Assembly (NCBI GenBank): GCA_016801845.1
Contig: CM028917.1
Location: 4,657,501 to 4,721,500 of the forward strand
Direction of reading: 5' to 3'
DNA from: Polydactylus sextarius
Taxonomy: Eukaryota; Chordata; Actinopteri; Polynemidae
Length of the DNA: 64,000 nt
Positions within the stretch are counted from its first letter, which is position 1; each line of letters starts with the position of its first letter. The position numbers and the translations under genes are program-made. The notes under the pieces were generated by a model. That model saw only the letters and a program-made list of their open reading frames with translations. It had not been told where the DNA came from and did no database searches. This document shows positions 39,025 through 53,100 of this stretch, piece by piece.

Positions 39025-39334
39025 CTAGTTAGTTTTTCACTTCAGCCCAAAGTTTATTCATCAAACGCTGTAGTGTTGACCAATGGGAGACGCTGACAAC
39101 CCGGACGCTGTAGTGTATATTTACCTTCGGTAGGTGGCAGCAGTGTAACGTCAATGATGCAACCTGCCGTAAATCACCAAGAGAAGAAGAAGCAGAAGAA
39201 GACTTCCCTCAGCTAGCTACAACGACGAGTTGCTAACCGATTTGTGAGACTTGACAAAACACAATAGTGAAAAGTAATCGTGAGGAGAGACACGGTAACC
39301 GCTGCCGGCGGGTCATGCAGCTCTCTAAAAGGTA
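39025..39334 (+). promoter_or_regulatory. smg1 promoter and 5' leader
   Basis: The interval has a CCAAT box at 39,080-39,084, flanked by two copies of ACGCTGTAGTGT (39,065-39,076 and 39,105-39,116), a CTCF-like core (taggtggcag, 39,131-39,140), a purine-rich AGAAGA tract (39,180-39,200) and rising CpG density into exon 1. No TATA box is seen, as is usual for a housekeeping gene. The transcription start is not determined; it probably lies between about 39,150 and 39,300. Confidence 0.5.
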
Positions 39335-39335
39335 A
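39315..39335 (+). CDS. Upstream ORF of six codons overlapping the smg1 start codon
   Basis: ATG CAG CTC TCT AAA AGG TAA encodes MQLSKR. The last base of its TAA is the first base of the smg1 ATG, giving TAATG. Its start has G at -3 and C at +4, a moderate context that could be partly skipped. It is inside the transcript only if transcription starts before 39,315, which the position of the CpG-rich leader makes likely. Confidence 0.5.
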   Translation: MQLSKR

Positions 39336-42300
39336 TGAGCCGTAAAGCCTCGGGGTCTCGGCTCAGCGGCGCCCACAAACTGCAGCCACAGTGGAATGAC
39401 TGGCAGGCCAGGTTGGTGTTTGGCTCCGGGGGAAGACTGGTTAGAATAAAGCGGTGACTCTTTGGGCCTGTGTCGTGTTGCCTCATGAAGTTGTTTCTCG
39501 TACTGGAAGGAGAAATACTCTCTGTGCGTCTTAACCATGTCATGAAACGCGTACGGTTGTCTAGCTGCGCTGCCTTTAAACGTAGTGTCGCTGCCTGAGC
39601 CGACGGGCGGCCGACAGGAGAACCGCCTCGCGGAGCGCGGCACTAACGTTAGCTCGGTACATTTCGAAAGCTTTGATTAGCTTCATGTTAACAGCCTCTT
39701 GCTAACTCCTGTAACGCTAACGGACAACAAGCCACACACAGCACACGCGAAACGACAGACTGCACATGAAACCCCAGTGTGGAGTAATGTCAGTGATTTT
39801 GAGGTGATACAGATTACTAATTAACCGTGGGAGGCATGTTGTGGTGTTTCGTTTAGCTCGTTAGCGTCTCCACACCACTGTCTGCACCGAGCTAACGGTA
39901 GCTAGCTAACAGGAGGAAGACGCCACCCTGCTTTAGCGTTACCAACTTCCCAGAAAACTTCAGGAATTAGTTTTAAAACGTGTGACAGCGTCGGAGTTGT
40001 AACTTTCTGAGCTCGTAACAGATATTGGTAAAAGTCTACACAGCAGGAACTGAAGCAGGGGAGCCCAGAGTTAGCCTCGCATGTGTTAACGCTGCACCTC
40101 ATGACATTTGTAACCGTTCAGGGGTCAGCCGGCCCAGGCTCACCGTGTCACTGCTGGGTAGTGTGTGTGTGTAAATTGTATAAACTGATTGATTTGTTTG
40201 CTCTGCTATCGTTCAATCTTAGCTGAGGAGTCTCATGGTGTTCTGTGTCAAGTCCTCAGGCCCTGTCTTGATCCTGGGGTCCTGTGTCAAAATCTAAGAA
40301 AATACTTTTGATTTTTGAGCTGACATTGTGTGTGGAGTCAGTGTCACAAACTAAATTGGGAATGCTGCATGGGCAGAGCTGGATATGAACCCCCACTGCA
40401 CATGGGCCCTGTGGATCAGCTGTTCACAAACAATTATAAATTAATCTTGACCATAACTTGCAGTTAAACATAATGACGGTGCCAGTAAACAGACTTGTTA
40501 ATCATTAGGTCATGGTTTCCTCAGCTATTGCGTTACCTCTATGTCAAACTTTTTATTTTGATCGACCACATGCACTGAGTTTATTAAATAAGGATGACAA
40601 ACAAAGGGAAAATCAATATAAAATTAGCTCCCGCACACTGTCTAACACTAGCAGCAATGTTATAGCAATTTATTAGCGAATACAGTGCTGGGTTCTTACA
40701 TGAAGCTCCTGTCTACAAACTAATAGACAGTGGTGGCTTGTTAAATAAGCAGCCAGTCAGGCCATCATCATCCTGTTTTATATTTGCTGGACAAATATAA
40801 AATAACTGTAATTCTCCACAGAACATGAATATGTGTCACTGGATTTCATGTGGTCATGTTGGGTCGTGAATGTTGACATACATTTGTCCCATTTTTAGAG
40901 TCTAAATTAGCGACTCGCTGACAGATGTCTGTTGAAGAGCTGACCACTCCAGCCAGGTGACATGGTATTGTTGTCTGTTGTCTGTCTGGGCAAAGTCGTA
41001 TCCAAGTTAAACTACAGGCATTTGAACTCTGAACTGTTGTCATTTTTGGCAGCGGAGTCATTTTCCAACAGTAGTAAACGTAGTCCGTAGAAAGTTCTGC
41101 TTCTGTGAAACAATATTTGCTGGTTTTATCAGATTGATTTGTCTTATTTCTAGTTCTTTCATCTGTGTGTCATCATTCAGGTGATTCTGCTCCTGGATTT
41201 GTTCTTTGGTGTGGTGTCTGTGCTGATTTGCATGTCCAGTGCAGTTTACTCTGTGCCGTGGCTGAGATCTTGCTTTGATTGTGTATACCTAGACTTTTTC
41301 AACTGAAAGCTGGATGCTGAATATTTAGACGTTGCTGTATTGCTGTCGTCACTGTCAGCTGGAGGTGAAAAATATGTCATTGCTCCCATGCTGTCATTAA
41401 TTTATTTTACAATCATCACAAAGTGATTTACAGACTGTCGTAATAAACTTCCACTCCAGTGTACTGAGGATGTCATGAAAACTAGTCTAACACCCAGTTT
41501 TATCAAATCTTACAGTCTACCACATTATCTGAAACACTTTCATGTGGAGATCAGAATGCTGACAAATAACGGGTAAACAGGAAGTTGTTGACAAGGCTGC
41601 CATGCAGTGAATTATTGTGTAATGGGCATTCAGGCAGGTTTATTTATTTGTTTTGTGTTTTAGTTCCTGAGTCATTGTATCGGTGATGAGGATTAAATGC
41701 TGTGAACCAGGTCAGGTTTGGTTAAAATCTGTTCATGTAAGAAGTGCGCACACACACAGAGTCTGTGTTAAGTGAAGGAAAAAATGTGGTTACATTGAAT
41801 CATCCAGTGGCAAAACAAGTAGTCACTGCACCACTGTATGAAACTCTGGTTGGGTACAATCCAGTGGTTATGATGGTTTTTCACGGGACTCCCAGAAAAA
41901 AGTACCAAGACTCCTCGGCCATTGATTCACACTTTCACTTTTGTTTTTCTCATACAGGTGGAATGAAAACATGCTGGGAAATGACTGCAGTTTCATATTT
42001 CATAATAAAATCTGCACAGGTTTAATTTATTCTTGTGTGTTTGCACTCGTGTCGTCAGAGTTGACAGTGTGTCATCCAGCCAGGACGGAGTGAAGTCCAG
42101 AGAGCTTGGTTCAGGAGCGTTGTACGACGTGTTGCCCTCCAGCTGCTCTGAACAGCCAGCCGTGTCCAGCGATGCCTACGCTGCTGCAGATACACACCAG
42201 GAAGAGGGTGAGGCCTTTACCAGCACCTTTAGCTAGTACTGAACTTCATATTAAGCAGGTTTTAGGTTTACTCTTACATTTAGATCATCAAGATTGTCAC

Positions 42301-44112
42301 CGTGTAGCTTAACTTTTTAAAAGTCTAAATCAGATTTTGGTTTAGTTTCCTTAGAAAGTATTAAAATTATTCAATTTTATTCATAAAAGATTCCCTAATG
42401 CTTGCCATAATGTGTTGTATAGAAAGCTTATGTATTTGAGCTGTGGATGTTGATGTGGGAGATTTTTTAAAACTCACCATTAATTTTCTGCTCCTTATCT
42501 GGATCCTGATTGTGTTAGTGAAACTAATTACTTCATTCTTTGGAAATATTGTAATTTACTGCTGGCAGGTACTGAATAAAAGTGAATATTTCTTGGCTAT
42601 TTTGCCCATATTTGCCTCTGCCACACCAGGATGACAACGAAACCATAAAAAATGAATCCCTTTATTAAACAGTGGTGTTGATAGAACAGGTCTTCAAATC
42701 ACTTTAAAGAGCACAACCTGCAGCATACAGTAAAGTTATGATATGTTGACAACTCTTGCAGTTTGTATGATATATATAGCGTGCTTTACTGTGAAACAGA
42801 GCTGCTCAGATTACTAATTTGGTTGTACAGTGGTTATTTTACTACTTTGGTTCTGCATCTTAAGGCAGTTTCTATACACTGACCTGACATGAGATCTCCT
42901 CTAACTGTCAGCACTTCCTGGGTAAATAAAGTCACCTTTTTGTGTGCAAGTGATGAAAACTGAAATAAATAGTTACATGTCCTCTTGACAAGGCAGAAGA
43001 ACATGCACATGTGTGTTTCAAACTTTGTATCAGAACAAACATTTATGTGTCAGTAGAAATGTGGTTGTTCTAGGAGTTCATTCATCTGTACATGCAGAGG
43101 TTCAGTTGTCATTCTCACCTGTGTTAAAGTGTTAAACCAAAATTTCAAATATGCATGACACAAAGATTGCTCCTCTTTGAGTTTTGGTGTCATACATACA
43201 TTTTGGTGTTTTCTACGTATCAAACTTGTTTAAACCGATTTGGACCGTGTTCCGTAGGTGGATATGAAGCTGGTCAAGGTGTCTGTGATACTACATTTGG
43301 TTGGAAGTCGCTGGGGCAAGAGTTGAGGCCCAATGACCTGACAACGGATTTGACACCTTTTCAGCATGGAAACCGTGCTTTAGCTTCAAAGGACATGAGG
43401 AAATCGCAGGGTAAGATCTCTGATAATTGTAATAGCACAAAGGGTGATCATATTATTTGATTGACAAATCCAAACAATGACACAATGACGGTAATCACAC
43501 ACGGATTGAGAGAGGTCAAGGCTAATTTGTAATTAGTGGTGACACCCAAAGATACAATTACATCACAACTGCATTTGAACTTAAAAATAAACATTAAAAA
43601 CAACTGAATTCATACAAAGAAAATGGGAAATTGAATTGCACAAACTACTTTTAAAAGTAAGCAGCGGGAATGCATTTGGAAGATACAACCGCTTCAAAGT
43701 CTGTGAAGAATGAAATGATTAATTATAGTTTTCTAGAATCTGATTTACTCATGTTAAGATGGACTCTCTTCACATTGAGCTCTACTGGCTTTGTCCAAGA
43801 TGAGGTTTCTTTTCTATAGCGTCGTCTTAACAAATCCAAAAAAATCAAAGATTTTGTGGGAAAATGTATCAAAGCCCAGTGAAAATATTAGAGGATGCAG
43901 TCCCTTGTGAACTGTCGTCCTGTCATTTTGACAACTTCAGCATGTTGTTACCAATATGCGGCGTTCTCATTACAGACAGAGGGGTGGCTCACTCGGAGGA
44001 GTCTCGGCTGGCCAACCTCCTGCGCCGAGTCTCCAGGGAGGACGACCGCGACCGCAGGCTGGCCACCCTCAAACAGCTGAAAGACTTCATCAGCCATGGA
44101 GAGAGCAAAGTG
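39335..44112 (+). other. smg1: smg1 exons 1-4: divergent N-terminus
   Basis: Exons 39335-39411, 42059-42207, 43258-43410 and 43976-44112 (codons 1-172). Exons 1-2 (MSRKASGSRL, WNDWQ, then SSSQDGVKSREL) are weakly conserved. Exon 3 carries KSLGQEL and RALASKDMRKSQ, and exon 4 carries ESRLANLLRR and EDDRDRRLATLKQLK, which are conserved. Donor sequences are gttggt (exon 1) and gtcggt (exon 4), both weak. Phases fit only with these sites. Confidence 0.9.
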
Positions 44113-47100
44113 GTCGGTGACAACATTCTTGATGATGTTGCACACAAACCTGTCACACCTCATGACAGATATAATATAAGACTCAGTGAAAACTGTTTGA
44201 ATTGAATCCTTTTTGATTTTTGATTTTTTTTTTTTAAGCGTTCAAGGGCGACAGCTGGTCGAGTCACCAACCAGCTGCCACAGGCTAATAACATTCACAC
44301 TCGCCTCAGACAAGGCGTTGTCCTCAGTTGTTGTCACAAATATTTGTCAAATGCAAATTGTCCCAGATGTGATTTTCATGTTAAGACGGCGAAAATCAAC
44401 ACAGTCTGCTGAATGTTTACTGTAATTGCAGCCTTTAGTTCTGTTTTACTGCGCTGAAGAAGAATTCTCAGCTCTGTGCTGTAATTACATAATTATACTG
44501 TAACTGCGCTAGTTTTCAGTTCATGTCACTCATTTACACACAAAATTCTTTTTTCACTTGATGGCCAAGTACAATAGAGGCACACGCTAGAAATGTAGCA
44601 GTGACTAAGACGGCTGATTCTCCGATGTAATTAGAAAATCTTAGGACTACAGACCTTTTTGTACATAATCCTTCAGTTTTAAAGGTTTTAAATTTAGTAT
44701 GTTGTTTCAAATCCTATGTGTCCTCTGTATACATTTTGGCCACAAAACTGTTGACACTCTTGGTTGTTACATCTTTAAAGAAAATGTAGGTCTATTTTCA
44801 ACTGGTACATTTAATGTAGGCAACCCTTCCACAGCTTGCTGAACAGTTTGTTTACATGTATGAGGTTAATTTTACCCTGATATCTGATCTTTACATTTGA
44901 GTGGGTGAGTGCAAAGATAGTATCACAGGCTACAGCTATAGAGAATGTGTCGGGTTGAAATATACTGTGGCTTTCCCCTAAGGGTCTTGGTTCTGCTTTG
45001 TCCTTAAATTGGGGGACAGTGTATAATACATGTACTGCATTGTTCAGCCAGTGTGGATATGATCACATTTAAACCCATTCATTTCAAATGTGTTGAAATA
45101 AAATGAAAGTACTGATGAACACTGTTCTAATACTTACATGACTTTTCTCTGGTGCAGACCCTCGTCAAACAGTTGGACACAATCCTCAGCACATTGAATG
45201 ACATTCTGAATGAGAGGTAAGAGGAAGCTGCGTGGTCTTATATCAACAGTCTAATGACTGCAGCGTGGATGTAAGTTTGTCACCTGTCTGACACGGTCTC
45301 CTTGCTGTCGGTGTTTGTAGCAGTAAGCTGCTGTGGGAGTTGCGTCAGGACGCGGCAGCCTGCCTAGGTCTCCTCTGCACGGTCCTCAGCTACGAGGCCG
45401 AGCGCATCTTCAAGTGGCTCTTTCTCAAGTTCACGTCAAGCAGTCGCGACGAAGTGAAGCTGTTGTACCTGGTGGCGGCACAGCGTGCTCTCGAGGCTGC
45501 TGGAGAGAGAAAGGCCTTCTCTCACGTCATGCAGGTAAAAATCACACTGGTTTCAGTAGTCGCATAAAAGAGGATTTAGTCTGTCTTCATTTTTTATTTT
45601 TTTAGAGCCAAGTCCATTTAGGATGTGGTTCCAATTTGGACCTAGACCAATTAAATCTTATTGAATAGTATCAGATTAATGGCACCAGTAAAAGTCCCTT
45701 AATCTCCTCATGTTCTGCGTTTCAGCTGGTGATGAGCAACCTGCAGTCCATCCTGGAGAATGTGGACACACCAGAGCTGCTCTGTCAAAGTGTGAAGTGT
45801 ATTCTTCAGGTGGCTCGTTGCTACCCACACGTCTTCAGCACCAACTTCAGGGTAAGGATTCCCCCATCATTACGTATATTTGAAGCACAGGGGTCCAATG
45901 AGAACTCGCCTAATACCAATTCCATGTCCATGACTATGTTTGCTGCTCCAACAGGACACGGTGGACATCTTGGTGGGCTGGCACATCGACCACACACAGA
46001 AGCAGTCACTCACTCAGCAAGTCTCAGGTCAGTTGAATTTCTTATTAGTGCTCAAAGTGTCTGGTGTTCTAATGGCAAACTTTCAAAATTCAGTGCAGGT
46101 AACTGTTATAGACATTTGTTTATTGCTGTCTACCCGCAGCTTGATTAACTGATTAAAATTCAGAGCAGCACTTTTTTTTTTTGTTTCTGTTTTCTGGGGT
46201 TTTACACACATAACTGGTGGTTTCTATAACACTGCTGTGACCAACACAGCTGTAACTTGAAAGCATCCTACTGCTGCCTTTCTGACATTTATTCCTAAGT
46301 CTTGTATTCAGTGCCTGTGTAGATGAGGTGTAAATTCATTATGACAGCACAGTTTTTTTTTCAATTGCTTTTCTGTCCTTCCCGTCTCTTTAGGCTGGTT
46401 ACAGAGTCTGGAGCAGTTTTGGGTGGCAGACCTCACCTTCTCTACCACCCTGCTGGGACAGTTCTTGGAGGATATGGAGGCATATGCAGAGGTGAACTGA
46501 ATACTAGTTAGAGCCTTCAATTATCAAGAAGAAAAGGTTTTTCAAAAATAAAGTTAATTTTACAAACTAGGACGAAAATGTATATGCAGTCTTCATTATA
46601 GCCAGAGGGCATCAAGTCATTATGAAGACTGTAAATGCATTAAAGACTTCATCGAATGAGCCACATAGAGCTGATGATTGCTTTTGTCAAAGACTTGACA
46701 GGATCTGTCCTCTATTTAGGATCTGAGCCACGTTGTATCAGGTGAGGCGCTGGACGATGACATCCCCCCTCCCTCAGTGTCACTGCCCAAACTGGCAGCT
46801 CTGCTGAGGGTTTTCAGCACCGTAGTCCGCAGCATCGGAGAGCGCTTCAGCCCCTTCAGAGGACCGCCCATAACTGAGGTCTACGTCACCGATGTAAGAG
46901 CCGCATCAGGAGAAACCCCGACTGACCACTGTTGATTTTGTTACAGATGCACTGGATAGTAGAACCCACTCACCTCAGTGGGTGAAAGTGGGAAGCATGT
47001 TACTGTAGACATGTGATTTGAGGACACGATTGTCCAGAAAGAAGCAAATTTATACTGAACGAGACATCTAATGTGACTTGAACGTTATCTCACTTTATCA

Positions 47101-50100
47101 GCAAAGAAACACACAGAGTCAGCAGAATGTGAGGGGCGACCATAGATGGATTTAAAAGGCTTGTTTTGGCACAATACTTCAAATGATCATCTCCGCTCAG
47201 TCAAAGGAATTAATGGTCTTTGGTTGTAGTTTGAAAGTAGAAATATTAGCCTCCATCCCTTATAACTGAGGGATGAATTAACATTCAATAGGTGAGCAAA
47301 ATGAAATTAGTTGTTGTCAGATGATGATCACATCCAATAACATGGAGTGTTGCTGTGGACTAAGAACACCAGTTCTGAAAGTCTTTTATTTTTTGGTCAC
47401 TCACACAGAACATGTTTTCCAAAGCATGTATAATGTTGGCTGCTGTAAATTGGTCGTGTCTGAAAGTTTTTTTTCTGTGTCTTCCTCAGGTTCTGAACCG
47501 GGTTCTGGCCTGCGTGACCACAGCGAAGCAGGTCCAGTTCTCCGAGGCAGTTCTCACCGCGGGGAATGAATGTGTGGGTGTCTTGCTGGCCAGCGTGGAA
47601 CCCTGTGGTCAGCTGATGGAGGCTGTCCTTGCCTATGGCCTGGACCAGCTGGATTGCTGCCAGGCCTGTGGCACAGACTACAACCTGGCAGTTCTCAGCC
47701 TTCTCACTCTGGTATAGTCACTGAAAGAATGTGATCACACCTGCTATTTGTGTTACTTCAAACCACAAACCATACTCATTCAACACACATAAGTCATTTA
47801 ATGAACATTGAGCTAAGTTTCCTGTGTAGCTGTACAACTCCACTGACGACATTTTCCCGTAGCACGAGGTCATTGTTGACACTTGTTGACTCGATTTGTT
47901 TTCAGATCGTGGATCAGATCAACACAAAACTGCCTGCTGCCTTTGTTGAGAAACTGTTGGCGCCCAACTCCCAGCTGCTGAAGCTGCGCTTTCATCGAGA
48001 GAAAGAGGTGAGAAGAGAGTGAAGCAAAGTGATAAGTAGGTTAATGTGCCAGCATGTAAAGCATATACAGAATACATTGCACCTTGTTATACTCAGCATG
48101 TGGGTTCCCAAACTTTCCAGCCATATATGGTAGTTGAGGAGCATCGCTCTTATTATGCTGTGATAACAACAACATGCTCCCAGTTACTCACATGGGTGTA
48201 AAGGAGATCAGCCAGTCAGGGTGATGGCTGCTGTTGGTTATGTTTGACGTCAGGGTTCAATAAATTACAATAAAACCATATATCCTGTGACATGTTTATA
48301 TTTGTGTGCGTTGCTCCACTCTTCAGGTGATGTCAGCTGTCCACGCTGTGTACCAGGCACTGCTGAGCCTAAAAAACATTCCAACACTGGAAGCAGCTTA
48401 TAAAATGGTGTTGGGCGAGATGGCGTGTGCCCTGACCAGCCTGACAGCGACAGTGGAGCCAACTGCTGGGGCCCCAACTCCCAGCAGCCCCTGCCCCAGC
48501 ATCCAGCACCCTACCTTTGCTTCCCTCACCCTCCCACCAGAAAAGGCCCAGTTCACTCTTATCTTCAACCTCAGCACCCTCACCACCATCGGCAACACCA
48601 AGAACTCTCTCATTGGGGTGAGCCACTATGCTTTTCACTGCTACCTCACTACACTGACTAATACCCCAGCGTCTTTGCATATGTAATGTTTGAATTTATT
48701 TCCTTTATTTCCTTCTGCCTTCATTCATTAACATTATCTCAAGGAGAGGAAAGTCAGAGGTTTACGATGTTTATCAGTCACTAATCTAGTGCTCCTCCTT
48801 TCCTTTATAAACCATTTACATATCTCTGTGTGCACTGGTTCAATCTTAATCATCAGATCAGAATGACTGTTTTTCTCAAGCATTTTAAAAATATCCTCCC
48901 GCTGAATTTCCACGGTAGCATGGTGTGCATTTGCAATGAACAGAAATCACCTTTCAAGAACAGAGGTGTGTAGCTGTTGGTGAGCTTCTATCTGTCACTA
49001 CAGGAAACAGCTGCAGTTTCACATCAGTTGTCTTGTTTCTCAGATGTTCTTACGTGTACACCGTCATGCGTGAAATGTTGAAATGAAATGTCTTTTGTCT
49101 GTTTTTAGATGTGGGCTTTGTCTCCTACCGTTTTCGCCCTTCTCAGTCACAATCTCATGCTGGTCCACGCTGAGTTAGCAGTGTACTACCCTGCTGTCCA
49201 GTATGCTGTACTGTACACCCTGTACTCCCACTGCACCAGGTAACACACACCTGTACTGTTAACATTGAGCTATTATATAGAGTGAATGTGCTTGAAATAA
49301 TCCCGTAATAGTGGAAACAACACAGATGTACTTTTACAACAGGAAACGCTGGGGAGTATTTGTCAGAATGAACCAGATAGTCCTCAATGACGACAGTAGT
49401 ATAAATTATCAATTAAAATTACAGTTAAAGTACAATATAACAGACTCCACACCTCCAGATTGTAACTAACACAGGCTGTCACTAGCTGTTTCATAAATAA
49501 CCTGAGCTTCATGAGGAAAAACACTAGAGTTTCTTTATTAACCCTGAGGTCAGAGTTGAAATTACAGTTTCAATCAGCTGATTGTGTTTCTTCTATGATT
49601 TATACCTTAAGAAATCAGAAACTTTGCTCCTCTTGTCAAGACTTTTTTTTTTTCCAGAGGTTTAGGGGCTCAAATGCAATTAAATGTCCCGTGTACATGT
49701 AACATACTTAGGTAGTTTTCTGCTCTGTGTTTATTTATTTTAATGCTCTTGTATGTGTTTTCTGTTTTTGTCCAGACATGATCATTTCATCTCATCCAGC
49801 CTGTCATCGTCCTCCCCCTCCCTGTTTGATGGAGCTGTCATCAGCACCGTGACCACGGCCACAAAGAAACATTTCAGCACGTTGCTAAGCCTTCTGGGAG
49901 GTTTACTGGCAAGGGAGCACCTCTACCCCGAGGCCAGGTTCTTTCACTCCTCCGTCTTTGATACTCGACAATTTAATTAAGATGTTTTTATGATGTCTCA
50001 CTCACAGTATTGCTACTGATGCACACACAGCATCATTAATACTTAAAACACAAGTTTCATACCCCAGTTGCTTTAGATATTTTGGGCTTAATCTGTTTTT

Positions 50101-53100
50101 AAGGAAAGGTCATGGAGGTCATCCATAAATGTAAATGTACTTGTATATCAAAGTCTAGCCAGACAATTACAGATTTACTAGAACATGACCAGTGAGTTTG
50201 CTGGATACTATGTGACACTTTGTTTTGGTGTCAGGAGGCTGCTGCTGACTTGGGCTCAGGAAATCTCTGTGCTGATGAAGAAGTCGGACACTTACAGCCC
50301 CCTCTTCTCCCTGCCCTCCTTCAGCAAGTTCTGCAGAGGCCTGCTGGCCAATGGTGAGTCCAGCATAGCATCACTGCTAATGGAGAAGTTTTCTCCTAGT
50401 GTGTTTTTTTTTTTTTTTTTCTTTTACAGGCAGACAGTGTAAAGGACATTTTGTTGAATATTTCTCTTCTGTTTTGTCTGGACAGCTCTAAATGAAGACC
50501 AGAGTATCTGCCTGCAGACCTGCCACAGTTTACAGGTCCTATCTTCATCTCTGTCCACTGAGCTGCTGCAGAGGTGAATGTTACACAAGCTTGACCAGTT
50601 TTACCGCAGACATGGTTATAAAACTAGGATGGAATATGCCTATTGCATAACGTTTAATGTGTGTGTGCCCTGCAGGTGTGTGGATGTATGCAGAGTGCAG
50701 TTGGTCCATTCAGCAGTGAGGGTGAGACAGGCCTATGGGAAGCTGCTCAGGGCGATTCCCCTTGATGTGGCTCTGAGGTAAGAATGTCGTCCCGTTCATC
50801 TGCGGTCAAATGGATCTATTCCCCACAGACTGAATGTGTTCACAACTGAAGTCAAGATGTCAGCGGGTGTTTACGTGTTTGTGTGTAATGTCTTAATAAT
50901 GAGGTGTGTGGTTGTGTTTACCCACAGTAACCACAGCCACCCTGAGATGAGGGAGATCTCGCTGGCCATCCGCCACCACATGAGCCGAGCGCCGAGCAGC
51001 ACCTTTCATCCACAGGACTTCAGCGACCTCATCAGCTTCATCTTATACGGAGTCCTGCACCGTGGAGGGTAAATGTCACAGTGACAGAAGGATCAGTTGC
51101 CTTAGATTTTAGACAAACTGTGTGACTGGGCCTTCTCTTCAACAGTCCCCCAGACACAAAGATATTCGGCCCAGACTGCCTTTGTACAGCAGCTTAATGT
51201 TGCTTAATGTCTAAGGCTGTGTTAAATCTTGCCAAACTGAGAGCTCCTCCCTGCCTGCTGCCTATTTTATTTGTTAATAAAGAGTAAGCATTCCTTTTTT
51301 TTATTCCAGCTATGCTGGTATAAAAAAAGGACAGCCAGCCAGAACAGCCAGCCTTCTATAGAAGAATGATAAAGTGAGGATTCGGTTGATTTTTATGCAC
51401 TTACTTGTACGTCAGTTGGTACCGTTCTTTGTGGAGCTCATGGTGATGCTCGTCATGAAGGTCATGAGGCTTCTTTACATTCTAACCTTCTTCTGTGTCC
51501 ACAGCAAAGATCCGTGGCTGGAGCGTCTGTACTACAGCTGCCAGCGGCTGGAGAAACGTGACGCCCGTGGAGGAGTAGACGGCAGCAGGCCGGGTGTGGT
51601 ACCGCGGGCACTCTTGAAAACTGAGGTGGTGCTGTGGCAGTGGGCGGTGTGGGAGGCAGCGCAGTTCACCGTTCTGTCCAAACTCCGAACACCGCTGGGC
51701 CGAGCTCAGGACACCTTCCAGACCATTGAAGGTAAAGAGAGTAAAGTTTATCTGGCAACAATGACTGGAATTTATCTTGGGTTTTCAAGGCAAAAGTTAT
51801 GTAAAGTAATTAAACAGATATGTGAAATGACCTGTCCATTGTTTACAACATGAGGACCTTTATAGTACATTTGCTGTTATCATAATGCAAAAACAAATTA
51901 TTTAACAAATGAAATCAAGTCTGAGAAACATTACACAGCAAAGGTTCTAGATTCTGACATTTAGTCTCCATGTTTCAGGTATGATCCGGAGCCTGGCTGC
52001 CCACAGTCTAAACCCCGAGCAGGATGTTGGAGCGTGGGCTGGTGCAGGAGGTGACGGCGACGGTCCACACTCCAATCAGCTCCGCCTCGCTCTTCTCCTG
52101 CAGTACCTGGAGAACCTGGAGAAGCTCATGTACAACGCCTACGAGGGCTGCGCCAACGCTCTCACCGCTCCACCAAAGGTTTGCAAACACAAGCTCCAGA
52201 AGATATTACCGGGTTTAAAATTATGAGACCTGACTAGCACACTCCCAATAGCAGTTAATAAAATTAGATTAATATTTATTATGCTGTGAATAAGTAATGT
52301 GATGAACTGTTCCTTTTCTGTGTTTCAGGGTATCAGGACGTTCTTCTACACTAATCGTCAGACATGTCAAGACTGGCTGACGAGGATCCGCCTGGCACTG
52401 ATGAGGGTGGGTCTTCTGTCTGGCCAACCGGCAGTAACAATCCGTCACGGTTTCGATCTGCTTACAGAGATTAAGAACATCAATGCCCAGGTCAGTACAA
52501 AGACATTCTTATACAAGTATGTGCTTGTCCTTTTGTGAAGTGTAACATCACTACTTCTAATAATCATGTATGTTTTTAGTTGATAGTCTCCTGGTTAGAT
52601 GAATAGTGTGTTTTTCTGTGCTTGTCAGGGTCCAGAGCTGGAGGTTCCTCTGACGCTGCTGGTGGAGGCTCTGTGTGAGCTGCGTTGTCCTGAAGCCATC
52701 CAGGGCCTGGCAGCCTGGAGCCTCTCCACCACCGGCAGGAATCTTGGCTGGTTGTCATCAGTCGCACTGCAGGCTGAGGGACGGTAAGGAAAACCGCCTT
52801 AACCAGACATAATCACAGCTCAGTGGTACACTCGACTAAATCGTCCACATCCACACATCTCTGTGTGTGTGTTTAGGTTTGAGAAGGCTGCTCTGGAGTA
52901 TCAAGACCAGCTGTCTGCGGTCACAGGGATGGACTGCAGCATCAAAAGCTCTGAATGCTGTCTGCTCAAACTGTCCAGCAACACAAGCAGCCCAAAGCAC
53001 ACTAGCAACGGTAACCAGCATATTTATTGTTCTCTTGTATGTGCACATCACACGTTAGTGTAAATTGAAACTGACAAGCCAAAATACAGTTTAATACTAA

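Noticed and set aside
39233..39643. 136-codon minus-strand frame over smg1 exon 1
   Set aside because: Antisense shadow of a GC-rich promoter and exon. No protein similarity and no splice logic, so a divergent gene is not supported.
44113..44118. Alternative donor (gtgaca) four bases downstream of smg1 exon 4
   Set aside because: Using it shifts the frame of exon 5, whereas the donor after 44,112 gives KVTLVKQLD in phase.
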